Made by a program: the position numbers and the translations under genes. 64,000 bases of DNA from Taibaiella soli (lineage in GTDB: Bacteria > Bacteroidota > Bacteroidia > Chitinophagales > Chitinophagaceae): positions 142,568 through 206,567 of the forward strand of contig NZ_QKTW01000018.1 in assembly GCF_003236175.1 (NCBI RefSeq), in the 5' to 3' direction. The notes below the pieces were generated by a model. The model saw only the letters and a list, made by a program, of their open reading frames with translations, was not told where the DNA came from and did no database searches. Below, piece after piece: positions 37,108-46,214 of the stretch (its first letter is position 1; each line of letters opens with the position of its first letter).

Positions 37108-37245
37108 TTAGCGGATAGACACGCTACCACTGTTCAGGTGGTTCGGACAACCGTATTTTTTAGTAGAGGTACAAGAAGCGAGACATGCAAACGCAACAAT
37201 AGCTACCACAGGCGCCCAACGACGGAATTTCGAAATTACTTGCAT
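37108..37245 (-). CDS. Small lipoprotein, 45 residues
   Basis: 45 residues, too short for a 60-residue ORF cut-off. A basic N-terminus (MQVISKFRRW) is followed by a hydrophobic stretch (APVVAIVAFACLA), a lipobox (LASC, Cys25) and a mature part of only 21 residues (CTSTKKYGCPNHLNSGSVSIR) that contains a second Cys (33). ATG at 37245, stop TAA at 37108-37110, and a strong minus-strand terminator follows. Similar tiny lipoproteins with a CPxx core are common in Bacteroidota; no function is known. Confidence 0.75.
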   Translation of the reverse strand: MQVISKFRRWAPVVAIVAFACLASCTSTKKYGCPNHLNSGSVSIR

Positions 37246-37309
37246 TTTATTCAATACTTGGAAATAGTAAAAAAACTCAGTTACTTTCGTACGAAGTTAG
37301 AAAAAATTA

Positions 37310-38692
37310 ATGAAGAGAATACATTTTATCGCAATTGGTGGTGCGGTAATGCATCAGTTAGCCTTAGCACTTCATAATCAGGGAAATATAGTAAGCGGAA
37401 GCGACGACGAGATCAACGATCCCGCAAAAAGCAACCTCGCTGCGGCCGGAATTTTACCGCCCGCATTTGGCTGGCATCCCGAGAAAATAACTAAAGAACT
37501 GGACGCCATCGTATTGGGCATGCATGCCAAAGCTGACAATCCGGAATTGCTGGCGGCGCAGTCGTTAAATATTCCCATTTATTCTTTCCCGCAATACGTT
37601 TACGAGGTAAGTAAAAACAAAAAGCGGGTAGTAGTGGCCGGCAGTCATGGCAAAACCACTATTACTTCTATGATCATGCATGTGCTGAAACATCAGGGCT
37701 TGCAGTTTGATTATCTGGTAGGTGCTAAACTCGCCGGTTTTGATCAGTCGGTTCAGTTGACTGATGCGCCGTTGATTATTCTGGAAGGCGATGAATATCC
37801 GGCTTCTGTTATAGAAAAGCGCCCGAAGATATTCTTCTATCATCCGCATATCAGTGTCCTTAGCGGCGTAGCATGGGATCATATCAACGTCTTCCCGACC
37901 TACGAAATATACCGCAGCCAGTTTGAGCAATACCTGAAGGGTATGGATGCCGGTGCCTCGCTGTATTACAACAATGAAGACAGCGAGGTAAAAATCGTTG
38001 TTGATATTGCCGGACAAGCACTAAAGGCGGTTCCTTACAATATGCCGGATTTTCGCTACGAAAACGGCGAAGCAATCATCAATACAACAAATGGGGAAGT
38101 GAAAGTTGCTGTTTTTGGTCGCCACAATCTGCTGAATATGCAGGCTGCGAAAGGTGTTTGCATGGAATTAGGTATTAGCGAGGTTGATTTTTACAATGCT
38201 ATTTCCACATTTACCGGCGCGGCAAAACGGCTTGAAAAGATCGCGGAGAAAGAAGGTTTGGTTGCTTACCGCGATTTTGCGCACGCACCTTCCAAGCTCA
38301 AAGCAACGCTGGATGCCGTTCGCGAAGCGTACCCGGATCATTTGCTGGTTGCTTGTTTTGAGCTGCATACTTATTCCAGCCTGAATGAGCAATTCCTTTC
38401 CGAATATGCGCACAGCATGGATAATGCAGATACCTCAATCGTTTACTTTAGCCGCCATGCATTGGAACTGAAAGGGTTGCCCCCATTACAAACGGAAATT
38501 GTGAAAAATTACTTTGAACGAAACGATCTTACTGTAATCGATGACAAGCAGACGTTACAAAATGCAGTTCAGGAAACGCTCTCAAAAGCTGATCGTCCGG
38601 TTTGTCTGTTACTGATGAGTTCAGGTACATTTGATGGAATTGACTGGAATAGCGTAGCTTCGCACTTTACATTGAGCAAGAGCAATATTTAA
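37310..38692 (+). CDS. mpl: UDP-MurNAc:L-Ala-D-Glu-mDAP ligase (Mpl-like, Mur ligase family)
   Basis: 460 residues. Reuses peptidoglycan tripeptide by joining it to UDP-MurNAc. The N-terminal Rossmann motif IHFIAIGGAVMHQLALALHNQG replaces the usual GIGGxGM of MurC. ATP P-loop AGSHGKTTITSMI (about 109-121). EGDEYPAS and the HISVLSGVAWDHINVFPTY region point to Mpl and not MurC. AHAPSKLKATL is the ADP-ribose/Asn-Arg-like zone. No neighbours of the recycling pathway are seen. Confidence 0.85.
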   Translation: MKRIHFIAIGGAVMHQLALALHNQGNIVSGSDDEINDPAKSNLAAAGILPPAFGWHPEKITKELDAIVLGMHAKADNPELLAAQSLNIPIYSFPQYVYEVSKNKKRVVVAGSHGKTTITSMIMHVLKHQGLQFDYLVGAKLAGFDQSVQLTDAPLIILEGDEYPASVIEKRPKIFFYHPHISVLSGVAWDHINVFPTYEIYRSQFEQYLKGMDAGASLYYNNEDSEVKIVVDIAGQALKAVPYNMPDFRYENGEAIINTTNGEVKVAVFGRHNLLNMQAAKGVCMELGISEVDFYNAISTFTGAAKRLEKIAEKEGLVAYRDFAHAPSKLKATLDAVREAYPDHLLVACFELHTYSSLNEQFLSEYAHSMDNADTSIVYFSRHALELKGLPPLQTEIVKNYFERNDLTVIDDKQTLQNAVQETLSKADRPVCLLLMSSGTFDGIDWNSVASHFTLSKSNI

Positions 38693-38697
38693 AAATC

Positions 38698-39483
38698 ATG
38701 GCACAACTGGCATTAAAACGCCCTATTATATTTTTTGATCTCGAGACAACGGGTACCGACAACGCGAAGGACCGTATTGTGGAATTGGCTTTTGTAAAAC
38801 TGATGCCAGATGGTAAGCGAGATACTTTCGTAAAACGTATTAATCCGGGAATTCCTATTCCCGCGGCCGTTACAGCTATTCATGGCATCAGCGATGAAGA
38901 TATCAAAGACGCGCCGAGCTTCAAACAGATTGCGCATAACCTGTACGAATGGATGCGTAACTGTGATATGGGCGGTTATAACTCCTCAAAATTTGACCTT
39001 CCTTTACTGGCAGAAGAATTTTTGCGTGCCGGCATCAATGTTGATTTTACAGAACGTATGATGATTGATGTGCAGCAGATTTTTTTCAAAATGGAAAGCC
39101 GCAGCCTGAGTGCCGCGTACAATTTCTACTGCGAAAAACAACTGGAAAACGCACACAGCGCAGAAGCAGATATCAACGCAACTATTGAAGTGCTGGAAGC
39201 CCAGCTCGATAAATATACCGACCTCGTTAACGACGTAAAATCGCTGAGCACTTTTACTGCCGGTGAACAATATGTGGATTATGCCCGCCGTATTGTTATG
39301 AGAGATGGTCATCCGGTATTCAATTTTGGTAAACACAAAGGCCGTAAGGTAGAAGATGTCTTCAATCAGGAGCCTCAGTATTACGACTGGATGATGCAGG
39401 CTGATTTCGCTTTGCACACAAAGCAGAAGATTTCAGAAATTCTTAATAAGATGAAGCTGCAGAAGAGCGGCATGAAAGTTTAA
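38698..39483 (+). CDS. DEDDh 3'-5' exonuclease with ExoX-type C-terminal domain
   Basis: 261 residues. The N-terminal exonuclease domain is of the DNA polymerase III epsilon type: PIIFFDLETTG (Asp15, Glu17), NSSKFDLPLLAEE (middle Asp) and HSAEADI (His and last Asp). The C-terminal part (about 205-255, FNFGKHKGRKVEDVF...YYDWMMQADFALHTKQKI) is a DUF3820/exodeoxyribonuclease X-like module. It is not fused to a polymerase. It starts 5 bases after mpl stops, so the pair is probably co-transcribed. Confidence 0.85.
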   Translation: MAQLALKRPIIFFDLETTGTDNAKDRIVELAFVKLMPDGKRDTFVKRINPGIPIPAAVTAIHGISDEDIKDAPSFKQIAHNLYEWMRNCDMGGYNSSKFDLPLLAEEFLRAGINVDFTERMMIDVQQIFFKMESRSLSAAYNFYCEKQLENAHSAEADINATIEVLEAQLDKYTDLVNDVKSLSTFTAGEQYVDYARRIVMRDGHPVFNFGKHKGRKVEDVFNQEPQYYDWMMQADFALHTKQKISEILNKMKLQKSGMKV

Positions 39484-39568
39484 AAGGAGTCTGTTTATAA
39501 TTAATTCACAGACTAGCACAGAACGTTTTGTATAATTTACTATTTTGCCGCCGTTAACTACACAAGCA

Positions 39569-40276
39569 TTGGATAAACTTGTCATAATACCTACCTATAA
39601 CGAAAAGGAAAATATTGAAAAGATCATCCGAAAAGTGTTTTCTCTGACAGGAGGATTTCATATCCTCGTGGTAGATGATGGCTCTCCGGATGGTACCGCC
39701 GATATCGTCAAATCGTTGCAGGCCGAGTTTCCGCAGCAGTTGCACCTGGTGCAGCGCAGTGGGAAGCTGGGGCTTGGAACTGCTTATATACATGGATTTA
39801 AATGGGCGTTGAAAGAAGGCTATCAATACATTTTTGAAATGGACGCCGATTTCTCCCACAACCCCGAAGATCTTACACGTCTTTATGAAGCCTGTGCCAA
39901 TGGCGCAGATGTATCTATCGGATCACGCTACGTGCGTGGTGGTAAAGTGGTAAACTGGCCGTGGGACCGCGTTTTCATCTCTAAAGGCGGCGCCATGTAC
40001 ACGAAGGTGATCACCTTTATGCCGGTAAATGATCCGACTGCGGGCTTTGTGTGTTACACCGCAAAAGTGTTAAAGACCATTCCGCTCGACCAGGTACAAT
40101 TTATTGGTTATGCATTTCAGATTGAAATGAAATACCGCGCCTGGAAGCTTGGATTCAAACTCAAAGAAGTACCGATTACATTTATTGACCGTAAAGAAGG
40201 CGTTTCCAAAATGAGTAAGGGCATTGTAAAAGAAGCGATGTACGGCGTTTGGAAGATGCGGAAGTTCAGTAAATAG
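39569..40276 (+). CDS. Polyprenyl-phosphate mannosyltransferase-like GT2 (DPM1 type)
   Basis: About 235 residues. GT2 of the dolichol-phosphate mannose synthase family: VIIPTYNEKENI, VVDDGSPDGTADI, and the DXD region MDADFSHNPEDL. SRYVRGG and DPTAGFVCY, then IGYAFQIEMKYRAWKLGF and SKMSKGIVKEAM, are highly typical. No TM domain follows, so it is the short soluble type. Start choice is unclear: TTG at 39569 (family-like N-terminus MDKLVIIPTYNE) or TTG at 39545, which lies inside the promoter-like TATTTTG. Confidence 0.9.
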   Translation: MDKLVIIPTYNEKENIEKIIRKVFSLTGGFHILVVDDGSPDGTADIVKSLQAEFPQQLHLVQRSGKLGLGTAYIHGFKWALKEGYQYIFEMDADFSHNPEDLTRLYEACANGADVSIGSRYVRGGKVVNWPWDRVFISKGGAMYTKVITFMPVNDPTAGFVCYTAKVLKTIPLDQVQFIGYAFQIEMKYRAWKLGFKLKEVPITFIDRKEGVSKMSKGIVKEAMYGVWKMRKFSK

Positions 40277-40319
40277 GTTGAAACGTTGATAAGTTGATAC
40301 GTTTTCGCAGATATTATTT

Positions 40320-40364
40320 AAAAAGCGTTCATTGAAACCAGTTTCAATGAACGCTTTTTGTTTT
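40320..40364 (+). terminator. Strong terminator after the DPM1-type gene
   Basis: 19-bp perfect inverted repeat: AAAAAGCGTTCATTGAAAC (40320-40338) and its complement (40341-40359), with a 2-base gap. T5 ends the stem and GTTTTG follows. Confidence 0.85.
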
Positions 40365-40557
40365 GTGAACAAAAAACGTTCGGCAAAGTCTCTGATTTTG
40401 TCGTGGTGGAAACCGATCTCCAGACCGGCGAAGGCGAATTAAGCAGCAGTATTGTTTTGTGGTTTACTGCGGTCAGGAGACCGCGTTCTGCTCAAACGAA
40501 GTCAGAGACTTCGCTCAACTGTTGTTGCAAACGCAGACTTTTCCACTTTCGTAGATT
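40365..40557. repeat. Cluster of small GTC...GAC hairpins
   Basis: GCGGTC-AGGA-GACCGC (40469-40484) and CGAAGTC-AGA-GACTTCG (40497-40513) are neat inverted repeats. Related ones with another arm, CAGTC-TCA-GACTG and CAGTC-TGGA-GACTG, lie at 53905-53917 and 53931-53944. No gene is seen. Confidence 0.55.
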
Positions 40558-41196
40558 TTACAACATCAGCAGTGGGGCATTCTTTTTTACCCATTGTGCG
40601 GCATAAGGACCTTCGGCAAATAAAAGATCGAGCATGCTGAGATTAGGCTGGAAACCTATTCTATCTTCAAATAACTGATAATATTTCGGATAATCTACTG
40701 TAAATTTTTCTTCTGTAGCAGGTTTTTGCTTTTGGCGGATGTCAAAAGCTGCGTCGTTATATTCTTTCTGAAAATGATCTGCAATCTGTTCGGTAAAATC
40801 AGTTTTCAATTGCCGTTTCAGCCAATGGATTGCAGCGAAATTAAAATCAACTAAACGCTCGAAGGGCTGTTCAAATAAAGGTTGCAGCAAATGTTCATAG
40901 TGTTCAAAATAGGGAGTGCGACGATATGCAGAAGTGATCGTGCGCCAGTGCTGCGTTTGCCAGTTTTCCTTATTAGATATTAAAACATCTTTAAGCGGAA
41001 TACGTTGATTTCTGCCTTGCTGCAGCGGAATACTCAACGTGATAACTCCGTTGGCGCCGGCGATGCAGTAGCGGTTGCGGTAACTCATTTTCTCAAAATG
41101 GCCATTTATGTCAAATAGTATTTCATCCGTATTTGATGCAAAAGCCCACCACGAAATATTAGGAAACGGAACCGGAACAGAAACGAGAAACGCCAT
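40558..41196 (-). CDS. WbqC-family protein
   Basis: About 212 residues from the ATG at 41196. The frame is open further upstream to 41316, but that part overlaps the divergent GWxTD gene and is hydrophobic noise. Typical WbqC parts are FPNISWWAFASNTDEILFDINGHFEKMSYRNRYCIAGANGVITLSIPL and ENWQTQHWRTITSAYRRTPYFEHY (in short runs), then GYQPNLSML-like GFQPNLSML near the end. WbqC is often found near surface-polysaccharide genes, with no defined reaction. Confidence 0.8.
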   Translation of the reverse strand: MAFLVSVPVPFPNISWWAFASNTDEILFDINGHFEKMSYRNRYCIAGANGVITLSIPLQQGRNQRIPLKDVLISNKENWQTQHWRTITSAYRRTPYFEHYEHLLQPLFEQPFERLVDFNFAAIHWLKRQLKTDFTEQIADHFQKEYNDAAFDIRQKQKPATEEKFTVDYPKYYQLFEDRIGFQPNLSMLDLLFAEGPYAAQWVKKNAPLLML

Positions 41197-41239
41197 AACT
41201 GGCAAATAAAGCAGTAATTTGCCAAAAATTAAAACAATA

Positions 41240-42712
41240 ATGACCCGCAGATTGTGGATTTTCCTGCTTTGTGTATGTGCCGCATGGAATGCAAAAGCTG
41301 TAGATGCTGTGTTCAATTATGCTGTGTTTTATGATTTTCACACGACAGACGGAAAGGTGATCGATGCACAGTTGGAAATGTATTGGCAGATCAATCCTTC
41401 ATCTTTGCATTATAAGAAAAATGAACATGGATTATTGATTTCTCATGTGCAGACTGATGTGGCATATAAGAATGCGGATGGTAAAGTTTTGCATGAAGAA
41501 CATTACACGCTGAACACCACGCCTGTGGAGCCGGCAAGAGGTCTTTCGCAGCAGATTATGGATTTTCAGAAGGCGATGTTGCCTTACGGGAGAACCTATA
41601 TTGAGGTGAAGCTTACTGAACCTGCATTCCCGCAGAACGTTTTTGTTTATCACGACAGCACGGAAATTGAAGCGCCGCAAAATGCGCCATTGTACAGTAC
41701 GATTCAATTGCTCGATACCGTGTTGCACAATAATCAGGAAAGTCCGTTCCTGAAAAATAACCGTCAGCAGATACCAATCAGCGCCAACTTTTTTGACGAA
41801 AACAGAAAGGTGCTCCATTTTTATACAGAGCTTTACCAGATAGGCACTACCGATACCAGTCAGCGTCCGTTGATCCAGCACATTTATATCTCCAAAAAGC
41901 CGGTGGATGGTAATAATATTAATGGTTTGATCAGGAAGGATACAGTTACCAACCCTGCTTATCTTTCTATACTGGACAGTTTTAAATTGTCTACACTGCC
42001 AACAGGCAATTATTATCTCAATACGGTTCTTTTTTCCTCCAAAAAAGAAATACTTGCTTCGAAGTCGACGTTCTTTCAGCTAATTAACAAAGAGCCGGAA
42101 GACTTGTCAGCAGCAGCCACAGCGGCTAATGATTCAGCGACACCACTGACCTATATTAATCTGAATAAGACTTTTGTAGGTAGATACAATCTGCCGCAGC
42201 TAAAAGCTATTCTGAAAATGTTGCTGCCCGTAAGCGATGCTGCAGAAGTCCGTACGATCAATGATTTCCTGAAACGCCCGGATGAAAATTATATCCGCTA
42301 TTATATCTACAATTATTTTTCACGCGATAATCAAAAGAATCCGGAGAAAGCCTGGGATGCTTTTGCAGACCGGATTCGTGAAGTGAACAAAATGTTTGGT
42401 GTAAGTAATAAGCCTGGTTATGAAACAGACCGCGGCTATATGTATCTGAAATATGGTAAGCCAAATGACATGGTTTCCGTTCCGAATGAGCCGGGTGCGT
42501 TGCCTTATGAGATATGGCAATACTATGCTGTAGGTCACCAGAACCAGCCAGGTATAATTTTATTTTACCAGCCGCCTTCTGCTTTGAATGATTACAAGCT
42601 GTTGCATTCAACGATAAATGGTGAATTGAAAAACGGTAACTGGCGTTCAATTTTGTTTAGCAACGGCAGCTCTAATAATTCAAGAGCAGATCAATATTTA
42701 AACGGCAAATAA
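41240..42712 (+). CDS. GWxTD domain-containing secreted protein
   Basis: 490 residues. The ATG at 41240 gives a clear signal peptide (MTRRLWIFLLCVCAAWNAKA). The C-terminal third (about 370-470) holds the GWxTD-type motif GYETDRGYMYLKYGKPNDM, followed by YEIWQYY. A long N-terminal region of beta-rich character precedes it. The domain is common in Bacteroidota but has no proven function. A TAATTTG box lies about 19-25 bases before the ATG. The stop is 12 bases before dapF. Confidence 0.8.
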   Translation: MTRRLWIFLLCVCAAWNAKAVDAVFNYAVFYDFHTTDGKVIDAQLEMYWQINPSSLHYKKNEHGLLISHVQTDVAYKNADGKVLHEEHYTLNTTPVEPARGLSQQIMDFQKAMLPYGRTYIEVKLTEPAFPQNVFVYHDSTEIEAPQNAPLYSTIQLLDTVLHNNQESPFLKNNRQQIPISANFFDENRKVLHFYTELYQIGTTDTSQRPLIQHIYISKKPVDGNNINGLIRKDTVTNPAYLSILDSFKLSTLPTGNYYLNTVLFSSKKEILASKSTFFQLINKEPEDLSAAATAANDSATPLTYINLNKTFVGRYNLPQLKAILKMLLPVSDAAEVRTINDFLKRPDENYIRYYIYNYFSRDNQKNPEKAWDAFADRIREVNKMFGVSNKPGYETDRGYMYLKYGKPNDMVSVPNEPGALPYEIWQYYAVGHQNQPGIILFYQPPSALNDYKLLHSTINGELKNGNWRSILFSNGSSNNSRADQYLNGK

Positions 42713-42724
42713 AAATATCAGACA

Positions 42725-43501
42725 ATGACCATCCGGTTTCAAAAATATCAAGGTGCGGGCAACGATTTTATCCTGATCGATAACCGTGAAAAGCAAGTTC
42801 AGCTAACGACAGATCAGATCGCACATTTATGCCATCGTCGGTTTGGAATTGGTGCAGATGGCTTAATGTTGTTGGAACGATCTGAGAAATCGGATTTTCA
42901 TATGGTGTACTTTAATTCAGACGGCAATGAAAGTACCATGTGCGGTAACGGTGGGCGTTGTATTACAGCATTCGCGCAGCGTCTTGGACTTGTAAATGAA
43001 AAAGTACTTTTTACTGCAATTGACGGTTTGCACGATGCAATGTTGATTCCGGGAGGACTGATCAGCTTGCATATGCAGGACGTGGCGGAAGTAAAACATT
43101 ACAATACACACAGTATTCTTAATACAGGTTCTCCGCATTATGTAAAATGGGTTTCAAATGCGCAGGAGGTAGACGTATTTAAAGAGGGACGTGCCATCCG
43201 TAATGAAGAGGCGTTTCAGCCGAAAGGCATTAATGTAAACTTCACGCAATTGCTGAATGACGGTCTTTGGGTGCGCACCTACGAGCGCGGGGTAGAAGAT
43301 GAAACATACAGTTGCGGTACCGGCGTTACAGCTGCGGCAATTGCGGCGAGCGGCCCGGCAACAGGAAGCTTTAAAACAGCAATACAAACTTTAGGTGGTG
43401 TACTGGAAGTTTCATTTGTAAAAGATACGCCAGATACCGCAAGAGAAATTTACCTGATTGGCCCGGCGGTGTTTGTTTATGAAGGGACGGTAAATTTGTG
43501 A
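42725..43501 (+). CDS. dapF: Diaminopimelate epimerase
   Basis: 258 residues. It interconverts LL- and meso-diaminopimelate for lysine and peptidoglycan. Both catalytic Cys are present: Cys73 in NESTMCGNGGRC and Cys197 in DETYSCGTGVTA. KYQGAGNDFILIDNR at the N-terminus is the usual signature. It probably shares a transcript with the upstream GWxTD gene. Confidence 0.95.
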   Translation: MTIRFQKYQGAGNDFILIDNREKQVQLTTDQIAHLCHRRFGIGADGLMLLERSEKSDFHMVYFNSDGNESTMCGNGGRCITAFAQRLGLVNEKVLFTAIDGLHDAMLIPGGLISLHMQDVAEVKHYNTHSILNTGSPHYVKWVSNAQEVDVFKEGRAIRNEEAFQPKGINVNFTQLLNDGLWVRTYERGVEDETYSCGTGVTAAAIAASGPATGSFKTAIQTLGGVLEVSFVKDTPDTAREIYLIGPAVFVYEGTVNL

Positions 43502-43589
43502 GTGGTCAGTTGTGCGTTTTATGATTGAATTAAACTTGTGCTGCGTATTCACAACTCATCATTGACAATCCACAAAAAGTAATCCGCGC

Positions 43590-44210
43590 TTATTTCGTGT
43601 TCACATAATTCTCAATCGGCAGGCGTTTGGCGATGGAGCGGGCGAGTGTCATTTCATCGGCATATTCGAGTTCGCCGCCAAATGCAATGCCGCGAGCAAT
43701 GGTTGTAATTTCTACAGGAGTTTCTTTTAGCTGGCGCGAAATATAATACACCGTAGTATCGCCTTCAATGGTTGGTGAAAGCGCCATAATCAGTTCGGAA
43801 ATTTGTTTGTCCTTTACGCGCTGTACCAGCGAAGCAATTTCCAGTTGCTCTGGTCCGATTCCATCTAGTGGCGAAAGAATGCCACCCAGTACGTGATAGA
43901 GACCATTGTATTGTTGCGTACTTTCAATAGCAATCACATCACGGATATTTTCTACCACACAAACTTGTGCACGGTTACGGCCCGGATTGGCGCAGAGCGT
44001 ACAGATCTCACTATCCGAAACATTATGGCATTCGTTGCAAAAGCGTACTTCCTGGCGCATGCGGGCCAGAGCTTCCGTAAAATGCGTTACTTCGTGTGGT
44101 TGTTGTTTTAAAAGGTGCAACACCATTCGCAAAGCAGTCTTCTTTCCAATACCCGGCAGCTTTGAAAATTCCTGTACAGCGTCTTCTATCAATTTGGAGG
44201 AGAAAATCAT
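43590..44210 (-). CDS. recR: Recombination protein RecR
   Basis: 206 residues. It loads RecA with RecFO at gaps. An N-terminal helix-hairpin-helix (FSKLPGIGKKTALRMV) precedes the C4 zinc finger (Cys58, Cys61, Cys70, Cys73) and the Toprim domain (VCVVENIRDVIAIESTQQYNGLYHVLGG). The C-terminal TLARSIAKRLPIE is also conserved. Length matches the family. Confidence 0.95.
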   Translation of the reverse strand: MIFSSKLIEDAVQEFSKLPGIGKKTALRMVLHLLKQQPHEVTHFTEALARMRQEVRFCNECHNVSDSEICTLCANPGRNRAQVCVVENIRDVIAIESTQQYNGLYHVLGGILSPLDGIGPEQLEIASLVQRVKDKQISELIMALSPTIEGDTTVYYISRQLKETPVEITTIARGIAFGGELEYADEMTLARSIAKRLPIENYVNTK

Positions 44211-44368
44211 AATATGTTTGCCAGAAGGCGATACGAAATTACGCTTTATTCAGGTTTAAAAGATTGTCAGCTTAGTGTCAGGGTATAAATTAAAAACTAA
44301 AAGATTTTTTCGGTTCAAACGAAAACTTTAGCTTCGCAAGCGAAATTATTTTTTAATCAATTTTTGTT

Positions 44369-45487
44369 ATGAAAAAATTTATACTCCTCACGCTGGCAGG
44401 CGCTATCAGCTTCGGTAGCTTCGCACAAAACCGAGTAGCTCCTAAAGCTCCACAAACAAAGTCTACTCTGACTCAGAAAACTGCTGTATCAAGCAACGCA
44501 ATGCTGCAGAGAACAACTAACACGTTTGACACTGCAAGCATAAACTATATCCAATCTACAGATACAGTTACTCTGTACGGTGAATCTGGTTTTGGTGCTT
44601 ATTATGGTCTGAATGTACTTGGCCTGAATGGCTATGCAGAACGTTTCGATGTCGCTAACTCAGATACTTCTGTTTCGGTACTTGGCGTTGTAGCTCGTTT
44701 TGGTGGTATGTACAACACAGCAAGCACTAAAACTGTAACTTTCAGAGTATGGAATCAATCTGCTCCAGTAGCGATTGATGCCAATAATTCACTTATCGGT
44801 TTGCCTGATAACGTTATGGGATCTAGCAATGCGATCTCTGTAAAAAATCTTGGTATGGGCAATGGTGCTGCACCAGATACAGCGAAAATATACGCTTTAA
44901 CTACGCCAACAGCTTATATGACCACTCCGTTTTTTGTTGGCTATGAAGTTCCTTACGATACATTGCAGATCTCTGGGGATACGCTTGGTCTCTACAGTAC
45001 TATCGACGGTGAAAGACACACTGGTTTAGGTTATGTTTCTAACGGTGATACAACTTACATCACTCAGAACGTAATCAAAGCACCAAACAACCAATGGTAT
45101 GATAACTATCTGGAAGTGTACAATATTTATAACCACCTGTACATTTACCCAGTTGTTTCTATTCAGATGGCTGATACTACTGGCGGTGGTGGTACAACTG
45201 GCGTTCCTTCTGTTACTAAAGGTAATCTGACTTTCTTCGGTAACTATCCTAACCCAGCTGTAAACAACACTAACATCAAGTTTTCTCTGAAAAACACTAC
45301 TGATATCACTATTCAGATCCTGGATATGAACGGTCGTGTGTTGAATACAATCAACCAATCTAAACTGGGTGCTGGTGATCACGTAATCAACGTAGAAACT
45401 TCAAGCCTCGCTGCTGGTAACTACATCTACACGATGACTACTGGTGGTGGTGATCGTCTGGCTAGCCAGATGAGCGTTGTAAAATAA
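44369..45487 (+). CDS. Secreted protein with T9SS type A sorting domain
   Basis: 372 residues. Sec signal peptide MKKFILLTLAGAISFGSFAQ. The central part (about 50-275) is of unknown fold and rich in Asn/Thr/Ser/Tyr. The C-terminal domain (about 286-372) carries YPNPAVNNTNIKFSL, ITIQILDMNGRVL and LAAGNYIYTM, the standard type A CTD that sends cargo through the type IX secretion system. Codon use is noticeably biased to GGT/ACT-type codons in the second half, as in highly expressed genes (visual impression). A strong hairpin follows. Confidence 0.85.
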   Translation: MKKFILLTLAGAISFGSFAQNRVAPKAPQTKSTLTQKTAVSSNAMLQRTTNTFDTASINYIQSTDTVTLYGESGFGAYYGLNVLGLNGYAERFDVANSDTSVSVLGVVARFGGMYNTASTKTVTFRVWNQSAPVAIDANNSLIGLPDNVMGSSNAISVKNLGMGNGAAPDTAKIYALTTPTAYMTTPFFVGYEVPYDTLQISGDTLGLYSTIDGERHTGLGYVSNGDTTYITQNVIKAPNNQWYDNYLEVYNIYNHLYIYPVVSIQMADTTGGGGTTGVPSVTKGNLTFFGNYPNPAVNNTNIKFSLKNTTDITIQILDMNGRVLNTINQSKLGAGDHVINVETSSLAAGNYIYTMTTGGGDRLASQMSVVK

Positions 45488-45514
45488 GTTTTCTTACAAC
45501 TTTCTGTATAGTAT

Positions 45515-45544
45515 AAAAGGTGCGCATTGCGCACCTTTTGTTGT
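45515..45544 (+). terminator. Terminator after the T9SS cargo gene
   Basis: AAAAGGTGCGC (45515-45525) pairs with GCGCACCTTTT (45529-45539) over a 3-base loop, with a T-rich tail. Confidence 0.82.
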
Positions 45545-45553
45545 TTTAGTAGG

Positions 45554-46132
45554 TTATATGTTGTTATCCCCAAAATTGATCAGCAATTGTTGCGTTGGAT
45601 CTGCAGGGTTGAGTGTTGGCGTGGTACCTGGAGGGACGAGGCAGACATAATATAGACCATTGTGAGAAACTGATTTATAAATTGGATTATTACCTCGCAT
45701 GCCGGCAAGCTGTCCGATCTTAGGGATGTAAGCTCGTAGAATGTAAATGGTTTGCCCGGGGTAATAATAGGTACTTGTTTTTGTCACTTCGGTAACGTCA
45801 TATGGCCCTTCGAAATTGGACGTGTTATTCTGACGTATGTAGATTTTGTAAGTAGTGTAGATGCCGCAGGAACCGCCCAGACAATAAGGGAGTGCATCCA
45901 CGTAATCATAGTTAACAGGGGTGTAAGGATTGTACGTTAATGATAGATAGGGACTTTGTTGGTTGAAAGTCCCTTCATTATAAAACGCTGCATTCTGGAT
46001 AGTTTGTGCGCCGGTAGTTCGTGCAGCTTTACCAGGGTTGTTGCCGCTTACCGGCATAGACGCATCGTCTTTTTTACAGGAAACGAATAGCGCCGATAGT
46101 GCGATGCCGACGTATAAGAACTTTTTACTCAT
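45554..46132 (-). CDS. Uncharacterised lipoprotein
   Basis: 192 residues. SPII signal MSKKFLYVGIALSALFVSC, with Cys19 followed by the KKDD stretch typical of Bacteroidota surface lipoproteins. The mature part has several Pro/Tyr/Asn-rich segments (YLSLTYNPYTPVNYDYVDALPYC) and no domain I recognise. The frame is open to 46192, but that extension reads through a terminator hairpin, so the ATG at 46132 is used. Confidence 0.65.
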   Translation of the reverse strand: MSKKFLYVGIALSALFVSCKKDDASMPVSGNNPGKAARTTGAQTIQNAAFYNEGTFNQQSPYLSLTYNPYTPVNYDYVDALPYCLGGSCGIYTTYKIYIRQNNTSNFEGPYDVTEVTKTSTYYYPGQTIYILRAYIPKIGQLAGMRGNNPIYKSVSHNGLYYVCLVPPGTTPTLNPADPTQQLLINFGDNNI

Positions 46133-46161
46133 AGAAGATATTTTAGTACCAACCGTAAAGC

Positions 46162-46189
46162 AAAAAGCACGCCATTTGGCGTGCTTTTT
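46162..46189 (-). terminator. Terminator of the ccmF gene (minus strand)
   Basis: AAAAAGCACGCC (46162-46173) and GGCGTGCTTTTT (46178-46189) form a 12-bp stem with a 4-base loop. It ends the transcript of the gene at 46215-48713. Confidence 0.8.
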
Positions 46190-46214
46190 CAAAACTTATT
46201 TATCAGTAAGTATA

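Noticed and set aside
40358..40640. Frames of 62-82 residues after the DPM1-type gene
   Set aside because: They start inside a terminator stem and pass through hairpin repeats into the WbqC-like gene on the other strand.
44300..44368. Riboswitch or attenuator before the T9SS cargo gene
   Set aside because: Only a weak 5-bp hairpin (TTCGC/GCGAA) is visible, with no conserved aptamer element.
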